Source: Actinacidiphila acidipaludis
Lineage (GTDB): Bacteria > Actinomycetota > Actinomycetes > Streptomycetales > Streptomycetaceae
Length of the DNA: 64,000 nt
Assembly (NCBI RefSeq): GCF_019890725.1
Contig: NZ_JAINZZ010000044.1
Location: 1-64,000 of the forward strand
Reading direction: 5' to 3'
Positions 33,401-41,303 of this stretch are shown one piece after another. The position numbers were made by a program, and so were the translations under genes. The notes below the pieces were generated by a model. That model saw only the letters and a program-made list of their open reading frames with translations, was not told where the DNA came from and did no database searches. Each line of letters opens with the position of its first letter. Position 1 is the first letter of the stretch.

Positions 33401-33636
33401 GCGGCGCGCGCACCCGGTCGGCGCCATGACGTGCCCCGCAGCGGGACAGCCGTCCGGCGCGTCCGGGCGACCGCGTGACGCCCCGCCGGCGGCCTGACGG
33501 GCCGTGGGAAACCGTTTGGTCGACGGAAGTTCGGCAGAGCGTTGACCCATATGGGTGTGCATCGGTGGGAACGCTGCCTGACGTGCACCTACTCTGGTCG
33601 GACCGTCCCGTTCCCCGTCGCGGCGAGGAGTCCCCC
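33401..33636. other. Intergenic region upstream of flippase-like gene
   Basis: No gene is seen. It holds a perfect 12-bp palindrome ACCCATATGGGT at 33545-33556 directly after TTGA, and a possible -10 TACTCT at 33590-33595. The palindrome may be an operator for the flippase-like gene starting at 33637. Confidence 0.45.
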
Positions 33637-34614
33637 GTGTCCATCGCGCGCACCGAAACCCTTCTCTGGCAGCGCGCCTCGGTGCGGTCCGCGATCGTCA
33701 TGCTGCCGCTGGTCGTCGTCGCCGTCGTGGTGGCGAGCAACTGGGAGCTGATCGGCTCCAGCGCCGGCCGGCTGGGCGAGGCCGATCGGGAGTGGCTCGT
33801 CGTGTCCGGTGTGGCCGCGTTCCTGACCTGGGTCTGCGCGGCCACCGCGCAGCAGGGCGCGGTGGTGGAGACGCTGCCGCCCGGACGGCTGCTGGCCGCG
33901 CAGTTCGCCGCGTCCGCGGCCAACCACGTCCTGCCGGCCGGGGTCGGGGGCAACGCCGTCAACCTCCGCTTCCTGGTGCGCCGCGGTCTGTCGCCGACCC
34001 GGTCGGTGGCCGCGCTCGCGGTGCGGGCGTGTGCGACGGTCATCGGCCGGCTGGTGCTGCTGGGGGCCGTCCTCGCGTTCTTCCCCGGTGCCCTGCACAT
34101 CCGCCGTGTCATCGCGGGCGGTCCCGGCATGCCCGCGCACCCGCTGGTGATCGCGCTGACGGCGGCCGCGGTGCTCACCGGCGCCTACGTGCTGACGCGG
34201 TGCGCGCGCCGGATGCGCGAGCGGCTGCGCGCCTTCCTGGCCTCGGTCGCCACGGACGTGCGCACGCTGCACGCCAACCGGGCCCGGATCGCGGCTCTGT
34301 GGGGCGGGGCGCTGGCGTTCCCCGCGATGCACGCGGCGGTCGTGGTCGCGGTGATGCGGGCGGTGCACGCGCCGGTCCCGGTCAGTGGCGTCGTCGCGGC
34401 CTACCTGTGCGCCAGCACGGCGGCGGGCTGGATGCCCACCCCGGCCGGTCTCGGCTCGCTGGACGCGGCCCTGGCGCTGGCCCTGGTGACCGCGGGGGCC
34501 TCCGTGGTGGCGGCGACCTCCGCGGTGCTCGGGTACCGCCTGGTCACCACCTGGCTGCCGTTGATCCCGGGGGTCGTGGTGCTGGTGGTGCTGATGCGTT
34601 GCAGGCAACTTTAG
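33637..34614 (+). CDS. Flippase-like membrane protein (LPG synthase TM / UPF0104 family)
   Basis: Integral membrane protein of 325 residues with about eight hydrophobic segments. It resembles the YbhN/AglD group (lysylphosphatidylglycerol synthase membrane domain, UPF0104), which is thought to move lipid-linked intermediates. Landmarks: AANHVLPAGVGGNAVNLRFLVRRGLSPTRSVAALAV and GWMPTPAGLGSLDAALALAL near the C-terminus, the Pro-Gly-rich loops conserved in this group. The GTG at 33637 follows GAGGAG. It lies between two secreted glycosidase genes without clear functional link. Confidence 0.82.
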   Translation: MSIARTETLLWQRASVRSAIVMLPLVVVAVVVASNWELIGSSAGRLGEADREWLVVSGVAAFLTWVCAATAQQGAVVETLPPGRLLAAQFAASAANHVLPAGVGGNAVNLRFLVRRGLSPTRSVAALAVRACATVIGRLVLLGAVLAFFPGALHIRRVIAGGPGMPAHPLVIALTAAAVLTGAYVLTRCARRMRERLRAFLASVATDVRTLHANRARIAALWGGALAFPAMHAAVVVAVMRAVHAPVPVSGVVAAYLCASTAAGWMPTPAGLGSLDAALALALVTAGASVVAATSAVLGYRLVTTWLPLIPGVVVLVVLMRCRQL

Positions 34615-34636
34615 GTACGGACCTTTGCCGGAAGTA

Positions 34637-34693
34637 TTGACGGCCCTGCTCCACCGCATTTAAATCACGTCCTGAACTAAGACGTGACGTAAG
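34637..34693 (+). promoter_or_regulatory. GH18 promoter, matching the GH30 promoter
   Basis: TTGACG (34637-34642), 17 bases, TTAAAT (34660-34665). The 57 bases align without gaps to 31216-31272 upstream of the GH30 gene with 43 identities. TCACGTC (34664-34670) and GACGTGA (34680-34686) form a perfect 7-bp inverted repeat around the expected transcription start, a likely operator. Confidence 0.8.
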
Positions 34694-34824
34694 TCCCCCG
34701 CGGATCCCCGGCGACCCCACGCGACCGCCGCGTTCCCGAATCTGTCAGGGGCATGACCTCAGCGTGCCTCCCCGCACGGCCTTGCCCGGCTCCATCCGTC
34801 GTTCCCCCACCGAGGAGACCCGTC

Positions 34825-36234
34825 GTGTCGGAACCAGCCACCCCCCGGCGCCCGCGCCCCCGCCCGCTCGCCCTGCTCGCCTGCGCCCTGGCGGGCGGCA
34901 TCGTCGTCGGCACCCTCGGTGTCACCCAGGCGTCCGGCGCCGACCCCGCCGGCGCGATCACCGGCTACGGCGGCAAGTGCGTCGACGTCGCCGCCGCGAA
35001 CAGCGCCAACGGCACCGCCGTGCAGCTCTACGACTGCAACGGCACCAACGCCCAGACCTGGACGGTGAGTTCGGACGGCACGCTGCGGGCGCTAGGCAAG
35101 TGCATGGACGTCACCGCCGCCGGCACCGCCAACGGCACCACGATCCAGCTCTACGACTGCAACGGCACCGCCGCGCAGAAGTGGACCGCGTCCGGCGGCC
35201 AGCTCGTCAACACCGGCTCCGGCCGCTGCCTCGACGCCACGGGCCCCAGCTCCGCCAACGGCACCCGCCTGCAGATCTGGGACTGCACCGGCGGCGCCAA
35301 CCAGAAGTGGACGCTGCCCACCGGCGGAGGCACCACCCCGCCGCCCGGCGGCGGAGTGCAGGCGGTCGCGCCGTACCTCTACAACGGCTGGGGCAACCCG
35401 CCGGACCCCACCACGATCATGAACGCCACCGGCGTCAAATGGTTCACCCTCGCCTTCGTGCTCAGCAACGGCTACTGCAACCCCCAGTGGGACGGCGGCC
35501 GCGCGCTGACCGGCGGCGTCGACCAGAACACCATCGCCAAGGTCCGGGCGGCCGGCGGCGACGTGGTGCCCTCCTTCGGCGGCTACAGCGGCAACAAGCT
35601 GGAGTCCTCCTGCTCCAGCGCCGGCGAACTGGCCGCCGCCTACCAGAAGGTGATCAGCGCCTACGGGCTCAAGGCCATCGACATCGACATCGAGGCGGAC
35701 GCCTACAGCAACGGCACCGTCCAGCAGCGCACGGTCGACGCGCTGAAGACCGTCAAGGCCGGCAACCCGGGCCTGGCCGTCTACGTCACCATCGGCACCG
35801 GCCAGACCGGCCCCGACACCAGCCTGATCAACCGCGCCGCCTCCTCCGGGCTCACCGTCGACGCCTGGACGATCATGCCGTTCGACTTCGGCGGCGCGGG
35901 CAAGAACATGGGCAACCTCACCACGCAGGCCGCCGAGGGCCTGAAGAACGCGCTGAAGAGCGCCTACGGATACAGCGACGACACGGCGTACCGGCACAGC
36001 GGCATCTCGTCGATGAACGGCATCACCGACGGCAGCAACCCCGAGACCGTCACCGTCGCCGACTTCCGCACCATCCTCGCCTACGCCCAGGCCCACCACC
36101 TGGCCCGGCTGACCTTCTGGTCCGCCAACCGGGACCGGCCGTGCCCCGGCGCCTACCCCAACGACGACACCTGCTCGGGCGTGTCCCAGAACGCCTGGGA
36201 CTTCACCCGCACCTTCGCCCAGTACACCGGCTGA
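34825..36234 (+). CDS. Secreted GH18 chitinase-like enzyme with N-terminal CBM13
   Basis: Exported family 18 glycoside hydrolase of 469 residues, starting at GTG 34825 behind GAGGAG. Order: signal peptide with a proline/arginine-rich start (about 1-45), CBM13 ricin-B lectin (about 48-168) with three repeats, Pro/Gly linker, GH18 barrel (about 180-469). The active-site strand reads GLKAIDIDIEAD, with D286, D288 and the catalytic acid E290. The first Asp of the usual DxxDxDxE motif is Lys283. MPFDFGGAGKNMGNLTTQAAEGLKNAL and LARLTFWSANRDRPCPG are typical of the Streptomyces chitinase-like group. The promoter is shared with GH30; no DasR-type site was seen. Confidence 0.9.
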   Translation: MSEPATPRRPRPRPLALLACALAGGIVVGTLGVTQASGADPAGAITGYGGKCVDVAAANSANGTAVQLYDCNGTNAQTWTVSSDGTLRALGKCMDVTAAGTANGTTIQLYDCNGTAAQKWTASGGQLVNTGSGRCLDATGPSSANGTRLQIWDCTGGANQKWTLPTGGGTTPPPGGGVQAVAPYLYNGWGNPPDPTTIMNATGVKWFTLAFVLSNGYCNPQWDGGRALTGGVDQNTIAKVRAAGGDVVPSFGGYSGNKLESSCSSAGELAAAYQKVISAYGLKAIDIDIEADAYSNGTVQQRTVDALKTVKAGNPGLAVYVTIGTGQTGPDTSLINRAASSGLTVDAWTIMPFDFGGAGKNMGNLTTQAAEGLKNALKSAYGYSDDTAYRHSGISSMNGITDGSNPETVTVADFRTILAYAQAHHLARLTFWSANRDRPCPGAYPNDDTCSGVSQNAWDFTRTFAQYTG

Positions 36235-36263
36235 GACCCGGCCGGACCCACCGGGAGAGGACT

Positions 36264-36327
36264 CTCCGCTCCCCGGCCGTGCACCATGGTTCCCGCGATG
36301 CAACCATGCTGCGGCCGGGGAGCGGAG
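36264..36327 (+). promoter_or_regulatory. Large hairpin covering the ribosome site of the response regulator
   Basis: A 16-bp perfect inverted repeat (36264-36279 with 36312-36327) encloses a second stem (CATGGTT 36285-36291 with AACCATG 36302-36308). The 3' arm ends in GCGGAG, which is the Shine-Dalgarno region of the response regulator starting at GTG 36337. It may be the GH18 terminator, a translational lock on the regulator, or both. Confidence 0.7.
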
Positions 36328-36336
36328 GTGTGTTCG

Positions 36337-37137
36337 GTGACAGGGATACCGGGTCAGGCGGGTGGCCGGCCGGGGGGTCGGCCGCGCGGTCGGACGGGAG
36401 ACCAGGCGGATGCGGACCGGGCGGGCGGGGGCCGCGTCCTGGTGGTGGACGACGACGCCGCGATCCGCCGCTCACTGGGCCGCGCCCTGCGGCTGCGCGG
36501 TTTCACGGTGACCGAGGCGGCGGGCGGCGCCGCCGCCCTCGACCTGCTCGGGCACACCCCGCCCGACGTCCTCGTCCTGGACATCTCCATGCCGGACGTC
36601 GACGGCATCGAGGTGTGCCGGACCCTGCGCGGCACCGGCAGCGACCTGCCCGTGCTGGTGCTCTCCGCCCTCGACGAGGTCGCCGATCGCGTCGCCGGGC
36701 TCCAGGCGGGCGCCGACGACTACCTCGTCAAGCCGTTCGCGCTGGAGGAACTGGTCCTCCGGCTGCACGCCCTGCTGCGCCGCCGCCCGCCGCAGCCCGA
36801 CGACCAGGTGCGCGCCTGCGGACTGGTGCTGGACCCGGCGGCCCGCACCGCGGCCCGCGACGGCGAACCGCTCGACCTGACCCGCCGCGAGTTCGAGCTG
36901 CTGGAGGTCCTGGCCCGCAACTCCGGGCTGGTCCTCACCCGCGACCAGCTCCTGGACCGCGTGTGGGGCTACGACTTCGACGTGCGCACCGACGCCGTCG
37001 ACACCTTCGTCAGCTATCTGCGCCGCAAGCTGGAGGCCGGCGGGCGGCCGCGCATCCTGCACACCGTCCGCGGGGTCGGCTTCGTGCTGCGCCCGGCCGC
37101 GGACGGCGCGGGGGCCGCCGGGGGAGGGATGTCATGA
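36337..37137 (+). CDS. OmpR/PhoB-type response regulator
   Basis: Two-component response regulator, 266 residues. The receiver domain has the acidic pocket VVDDDAAIRR, phospho-acceptor D82 in LVLDISMPDVDG, and the conserved Lys in DDYLVKPFALEEL. The C-terminal winged helix has LTRREFELLEVLARNSGLVLTRDQLLDRVWGYDFDVRTDAVDTFVSYLRRKLE. It resembles the MprA/CutR-like actinobacterial subgroup. The GTG at 36337 is chosen because GGAGG lies seven bases before it. The stop overlaps the kinase ATG (ATGA), so they are co-translated. Confidence 0.93.
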   Translation: MTGIPGQAGGRPGGRPRGRTGDQADADRAGGGRVLVVDDDAAIRRSLGRALRLRGFTVTEAAGGAAALDLLGHTPPDVLVLDISMPDVDGIEVCRTLRGTGSDLPVLVLSALDEVADRVAGLQAGADDYLVKPFALEELVLRLHALLRRRPPQPDDQVRACGLVLDPAARTAARDGEPLDLTRREFELLEVLARNSGLVLTRDQLLDRVWGYDFDVRTDAVDTFVSYLRRKLEAGGRPRILHTVRGVGFVLRPAADGAGAAGGGMS

Positions 37138-38597
37138 GGCTCTCCACCCGCATCGCGCTGGCCGTCGGCGTCCTGGTGCCGCTGCTCGTGCTCGGGTCGG
37201 GCTGGATCATGGTCCGGCTGGTCGTCCGGGACGTGCACGCCCAGGGCGACGCCCATCTGCGGCAGCGGGCCACGGCCGTGCTGCCGGAGGCCCGCAACCT
37301 GCTGCGCGCGATGGCCAACGACCGGCCGGCGAACGTCGAACAGGCCCGGGAGCGGCGGCTGTTCACCGCCGCGCTGGATGTCGGCATCCGGGTCACCGGG
37401 CCCGACGGCACGGTGACCGGCGGGCCGCAGCCGGGGGCGTCGGTCGCCCTGCCGGCCGCCGCGCGGGCCGCGGCACCGGTCACCGTGCCCGACGGCAGGC
37501 GCAGCTGGCGGGTGCTCGCCGAGCCGGTGTCCGTCGCGCGTCCGGCCATCTCCGGCACGCTCTGGGTGGTCTCCAGCGACACCGCGAGCCAGGCGCAGAT
37601 CGGCCAGGTCCGCCGGCGGATCCTGACCGTGGCCCTGCTCACCGCGCCCGTCGCGGGTCTCGCCGCCTGGGCGGCGGCGACCCGGCTGGCGCGTCCGCTG
37701 CTGCTGCTCCAGCGCCGCGCCGGCGGCATCGACCCGCGCACCAGCGCGACCCGGCTGGAGCACACACCGACACGGGTGCCCGAGGTCGACGACCTCGCCC
37801 GCACCCTGCAGACCGTCCTCGCCCGCTACGACGAGCAGGCCGCCCGCACCGCCGAGGCGCTGGACACCGCCCGCTCGTTCTCCGCCGCCGCCTCGCACGA
37901 ACTGCGCACCCCGCTGATGAGCATGCGGATCAACCTCGACGTGCTGGACGGCACCCCCGAACCGGCCCCCGCGGAACGCGCCGAGATCATCGCCGACCTG
38001 CGCGCGGAGCACGAACGGCTGCTCGGCCTGCTGGTGATGCTGCGCTCCCTCGCCCAGGGGGACCTCGTCGAGGCGGACGCCTTCGCCCCGCTGGACCTGG
38101 GCGACCTGCTGGAGTCCGCGGTGACCGACCTGCGGCGGGAGCGGCCCGGGGCGCGGGTCGCGGTGGACAGCGCGCCGGGCTGCGTGGTCCACGCCTGGCC
38201 GCCGGGTCTGCGGTCGGCCGTCGACAACCTGCTGACCAACGCGGCGGTGCACGGCGCCGGAGCCGACGGCACCGCCCGGATCGAGGTGGCCCTGCGGCCG
38301 GGCGGCGACCCGTCCACCGTCAGCCTGACCGTCGCCGACCACGGCCCCGGCGTCCCCGCCGCCGACCGCGACCGTGTCTTCCAGCGGTTCCGGCGCAGGC
38401 CCGACAGCCCCGGCTCGGGCCTGGGACTCACCCTCGTCGCCCAGCAGATCGCCCTGCACGGCGGCACCGTCGCGGTCTCCGGCCGGCCCGACGGGACGCC
38501 CGGAGCGCACATCACGGTCCTGCTGCCACGCGCGTCGACCCCGCACACACTGCCCACCCACCGGGCCTGGCTCCCCGCGCCCACGGCCGCCTCCTGA
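37134..38597 (+). CDS. Sensor histidine kinase
   Basis: Membrane sensor kinase of 487 residues: helix 1 (about 7-30), an extracellular sensor of about 125 residues, helix 2 (near TVALLTAPVAGLAAWAA), a weak HAMP, then the HisKA domain (SAAASHELRTPLMSMRINLDVL, phospho-His) and the HATPase domain (N-box DNLLTNAAVHG, G1 DHGPGVP, G2 GSGLGLTL). It is the partner of the overlapping response regulator. A terminator spans its stop codon. The two small exported proteins downstream may be targets or signals of this pair (inference). Confidence 0.93.
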   Translation: MRLSTRIALAVGVLVPLLVLGSGWIMVRLVVRDVHAQGDAHLRQRATAVLPEARNLLRAMANDRPANVEQARERRLFTAALDVGIRVTGPDGTVTGGPQPGASVALPAAARAAAPVTVPDGRRSWRVLAEPVSVARPAISGTLWVVSSDTASQAQIGQVRRRILTVALLTAPVAGLAAWAAATRLARPLLLLQRRAGGIDPRTSATRLEHTPTRVPEVDDLARTLQTVLARYDEQAARTAEALDTARSFSAAASHELRTPLMSMRINLDVLDGTPEPAPAERAEIIADLRAEHERLLGLLVMLRSLAQGDLVEADAFAPLDLGDLLESAVTDLRRERPGARVAVDSAPGCVVHAWPPGLRSAVDNLLTNAAVHGAGADGTARIEVALRPGGDPSTVSLTVADHGPGVPAADRDRVFQRFRRRPDSPGSGLGLTLVAQQIALHGGTVAVSGRPDGTPGAHITVLLPRASTPHTLPTHRAWLPAPTAAS

Positions 38598-38671
38598 CGC
38601 GGGGGCCGGCCGTCCGGATCCGGCGAGTGGGCCACCGCGACGCCGGCGGCGGCCCGGCCCCGCGTCAGGAG
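38591..38671 (+). terminator. Terminator after the kinase
   Basis: CTCCTGACGCGGGG (38591-38604) pairs perfectly with CCCCGCGTCAGGAG (38658-38671). The enclosed 53 bases hold further GC-rich pairing. The stem overlaps the kinase stop codon. Confidence 0.75.
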
Positions 38672-38794
38672 ACGCCGGTCGCGGGGCCGCCCGAAGCTCT
38701 CAGCGGCCCACAAGGTTTCCACAAAGAGCGTTCCTACCCTCCGGGACGAAGCGGTGCCGCGCGGGTGCGGCACCGCACGTCGAGGGAGGACATC

Positions 38795-39250
38795 ATGCGC
38801 ACCACCCGTACGCGCAGCGCCGTCGCGGCCACCGCCGCGGTCGCCGCCCTGTTGACCGCCGCGGGCAGCGCCGTCGCCGACAGCGGCACGACGCCGGCGC
38901 CGAGCGCCGCCGCCAAGGCGCCAACCGGGGACGGCGCCCGCGCCCTGTGCAAGCGCGTGCCCAAGATCGACGCGCGGATCGACCGCGCGCTGCGGCGCCT
39001 CAACGGCCCCGTGACGGAGCTGGGTTCGATCGCCCGGCTGCAGAAGCGGGTGGACAACGCCGACGCCAAGGGCGACACGGCCGTGGCCACCTACCTCAAG
39101 GACCGCCTGACCTTCCGTCAGTCCCTGGTGCCGACGCTCACCAAGCGCAGCAGCGACCTGGACGCCGTCCGCACCTGGTGCGGCACCCAGCACTTCGGCG
39201 CGGGCAAGAACTCCGCGGGCAAGAACTCCGCGGGGAAGAGCGCCTCGTGA
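38795..39250 (+). CDS. Small exported protein of unknown function
   Basis: The 151-residue protein has a signal peptide (cleavage near SAVA-DS), an Ala/Pro linker, and a conserved-looking helical core: LCKRVPKIDARIDRALRRLNG, LQKRVDNADAKGDTAVATYLKDRL and SDLDAVRTWC, with two cysteines that could form a disulfide. The tail repeats AGKNS three times, encoded by direct DNA repeats near 39199-39240. A good GGGAGGA precedes ATG 38795. It overlaps the next small lipoprotein gene by GTGA, so the two form a unit. The family occurs near two-component systems in Streptomyces but I know no function. Confidence 0.8.
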   Translation: MRTTRTRSAVAATAAVAALLTAAGSAVADSGTTPAPSAAAKAPTGDGARALCKRVPKIDARIDRALRRLNGPVTELGSIARLQKRVDNADAKGDTAVATYLKDRLTFRQSLVPTLTKRSSDLDAVRTWCGTQHFGAGKNSAGKNSAGKSAS

Positions 39251-39474
39251 CCCGGCGCCGGAGGGCGGCGGCGCTCCTGCCCGCGGCGGCACTGGCGTTC
39301 GCGGTGCTGACCGGCTGCGGGAGCCACGGCGCGGCCGGGGCGGACCCGGGCAGCTCGGGGGCGGTCACCCCGTCGGCGCCCTCGGCCTCCCAACTCGCCC
39401 ACATGCAGAAGCTCGTGGACGACGCCGACTCGGCCGCCGCGACCGCGGAGAAGGACGCCTCGGGCGACAAGTGA
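39247..39474 (+). CDS. Small lipoprotein (75 aa)
   Basis: The 75-residue protein starts at GTG 39247, overlapping the stop of the exported protein gene. It has a basic n-region (VTRRRRAAA), a hydrophobic stretch, and a lipobox VLTGC with the lipidated Cys near residue 20. The rest is a short Ala/Ser-rich helix (LAHMQKLVDDADSAAATAEKDASGDK). Function unknown; it probably works with the co-translated exported protein. Confidence 0.75.
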   Translation: MTRRRRAAALLPAAALAFAVLTGCGSHGAAGADPGSSGAVTPSAPSASQLAHMQKLVDDADSAAATAEKDASGDK

Positions 39475-39528
39475 CCCGCCGGGGGCGCCGGCGAGGCGCC
39501 CGCGCACGCCATGTGGCCCTCTCCAGGG

Positions 39529-41226
39529 CTACTTGGCGTCGGCGTAGCACTCCACGACGTGCGTCTCCAGCGGGATGGGGACGGGCGTCGGACCGAACAC
39601 CAGGCGGCGGGCCTCCTCGCCCGCCGCCGCCACCGCCGCCTCCACGGCGGCGGCCAGCTCCACCGGGGTGTGCACGATCACCTCGTCGTGCTGGAAGAAC
39701 ACCAGCCGCGGTTCCGGCCCGATCCCCGCCAGCCGGCGCCGCAGCGCCGCCAGCATCGCCAGCGCCCAGTCCGACGCGCTCGCCTGGATCACGAAGTTGC
39801 GGGTGAAACGGCCCCAGGAGCGGGCCGCGCGCCGGTCGGGGGAGGCGCCGTCCCCGGAGTCGGCGTCCTCGTCCCAGAAGCGGTCGGCGGACGGCGCGGG
39901 CGAGGTGCGGCCGAGCTGGGAGCGGACGATCCCGCCCGCCTCACCGGTCCTGGCCGCGGACTCCACCAGCGCCAGCGCGGCGGGGAACCGCCGCCGCATC
40001 ACCGCCAGGAGCCGTCCGGCCTCACCGCTGGTCTGCCCGTACATCGCGGCGAGCAGCCCGATCTTGGCGCGCGGCCGGTCGCCGCCGAAGGCGTCGAGGG
40101 CGAGCGCGGCGTACAGGTCCCCCGCGGCGGCCGCCCGGGACAGACCGGGATCGCCGGACATCGCGGCCAGCACCCGCGGTTCGAGCTGCCCGGCGTCGGC
40201 GACCACCAGCCGGTGCCCGGGATCGGCCACCACGGCCGCCCGCAGCAGCCGGGGGATCTGCAGCGCCCCGCCACCGCGCGTGGCCCAGCGCCCGGACACC
40301 ACGCCGCCGACCACGTACTCGGGACGGAACCGTCCGCCGCGCACCCACTGCTCGCGCCAGGCCCATCCGTGGGCGGCGTGGATCCGGGACAGCTCCTTGT
40401 AGCGCAGGAAGAGAGCGGCGGCCGGATGCTCGACCGAGCGCAGTTCGTAGGAGCGCGTCGAGTTCAGCGGAACGCCGACCCGCGCGAAGGCGGGCAGCAT
40501 CTGGGCGGGGGAGTCGGGGTTGACCTGGCGGCCCAGCGCCTCCTGGAGCTGCAGCGCCAGGTCGCCCAGCACCGCGGGCCGGGCGCCGGCGGCCGGGCGG
40601 GGGCCGAGCAGCCCGGTCAGCAGCTCGTCGTGGACGGCCGCGCTCCAGGGCAGGCCCTCGCGGCCCATCTCCACCGCGGCCAGGGCGCCGGCCGACTCCG
40701 CGGCGCACAGCAGCCGCATCCGATCGGGCTGCCCGGCGGCGGCGACCCGGCGCAGCTGCCCGGCGTGCACGGCGACCAGCGCCTCCAGCAGGTCGGTGCC
40801 GGGCGGCAGGTGGTGGCGGTCGGCGGCGAAGAGCACCGGCTGGTCGTCCAGGCCGGCCTCGGGGGTGTCCTGCGGTTCCGGCAGGTCGTGCAGGCGGGCC
40901 CAGGCGGCACCGAGCGAACGCGGGCGCCGGTGCCGGGACTCGTGCCCGAGCAGCAGCGACTCCACGAGTTTCACGTCGTGGCAGCGGGCGGGGCGCACGG
41001 CCGCGCGCTCCAGCAGCCACGCGTACGTCTCGTCGGTCGCCGCCCACACCCAGCGCGGGTGGCCGGCGGCCTCCTGCCGGGCGACCTCGGCCGCCAGGTC
41101 GGGCACCGGCCGGACGGGGCCCGCGGCCGAACCGTCCTCGGCGAGCACGCGGAGCCGGCCCCCCGACCCCACGGGGTCGGGGGCGACCGCGATCCGCACC
41201 TCGCCGGTGACAGCTGTACCCACCAT
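39529..41226 (-). CDS. DNA polymerase I-like family A polymerase
   Basis: Family A DNA polymerase of 565 residues, the actinobacterial type often called bifunctional 3'-5' exonuclease/DNA polymerase. It has no 5' nuclease domain. The N-terminal 200 residues resemble the exonuclease fold, but I do not see the DxE catalytic pair, so proofreading is doubtful. Polymerase motif A is VVADAGQLEPRVLA (metal Asp and steric-gate Glu kept), motif B DRPRAKIGLLAAMYGQ (Arg, Lys and Tyr kept; the usual Phe is Leu), motif C FFQHDEVIV (HDE intact). It starts at ATG 41226 and follows thioredoxin in the same direction with a hairpin between. Probably a repair polymerase additional to the main PolA. Confidence 0.88.
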   Translation of the reverse strand: MVGTAVTGEVRIAVAPDPVGSGGRLRVLAEDGSAAGPVRPVPDLAAEVARQEAAGHPRWVWAATDETYAWLLERAAVRPARCHDVKLVESLLLGHESRHRRPRSLGAAWARLHDLPEPQDTPEAGLDDQPVLFAADRHHLPPGTDLLEALVAVHAGQLRRVAAAGQPDRMRLLCAAESAGALAAVEMGREGLPWSAAVHDELLTGLLGPRPAAGARPAVLGDLALQLQEALGRQVNPDSPAQMLPAFARVGVPLNSTRSYELRSVEHPAAALFLRYKELSRIHAAHGWAWREQWVRGGRFRPEYVVGGVVSGRWATRGGGALQIPRLLRAAVVADPGHRLVVADAGQLEPRVLAAMSGDPGLSRAAAAGDLYAALALDAFGGDRPRAKIGLLAAMYGQTSGEAGRLLAVMRRRFPAALALVESAARTGEAGGIVRSQLGRTSPAPSADRFWDEDADSGDGASPDRRAARSWGRFTRNFVIQASASDWALAMLAALRRRLAGIGPEPRLVFFQHDEVIVHTPVELAAAVEAAVAAAGEEARRLVFGPTPVPIPLETHVVECYADAK

Positions 41227-41249
41227 GCGACCGTAACGGGCACCTCCGA

Positions 41250-41278
41250 CAGCGGCCCGGAGCCGTCCGGGGCCGCTG
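41250..41278 (-). terminator. Hairpin between thioredoxin and polymerase genes
   Basis: CAGCGGCCC (41250-41258) pairs with GGGCCGCTG (41270-41278), with further inner CGG/CCG pairing. It is placed to terminate the thioredoxin transcript. Confidence 0.6.
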
Positions 41279-41303
41279 CCCGGGAGGCGCGGGGGCCGGG
41301 GCC

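Noticed and set aside
34615..34824. DasR-type (GlcNAc) operator before the chitinase
   Set aside because: No ACTGGTCTAGACCAGT-like sequence is found; the promoter instead matches that of the GH30 gene.
34764..37133. Open frame running into the histidine kinase from far upstream
   Set aside because: The first 790 codons are a shifted shadow of the GH18 and response regulator genes; only the part from ATG 37134 is real.
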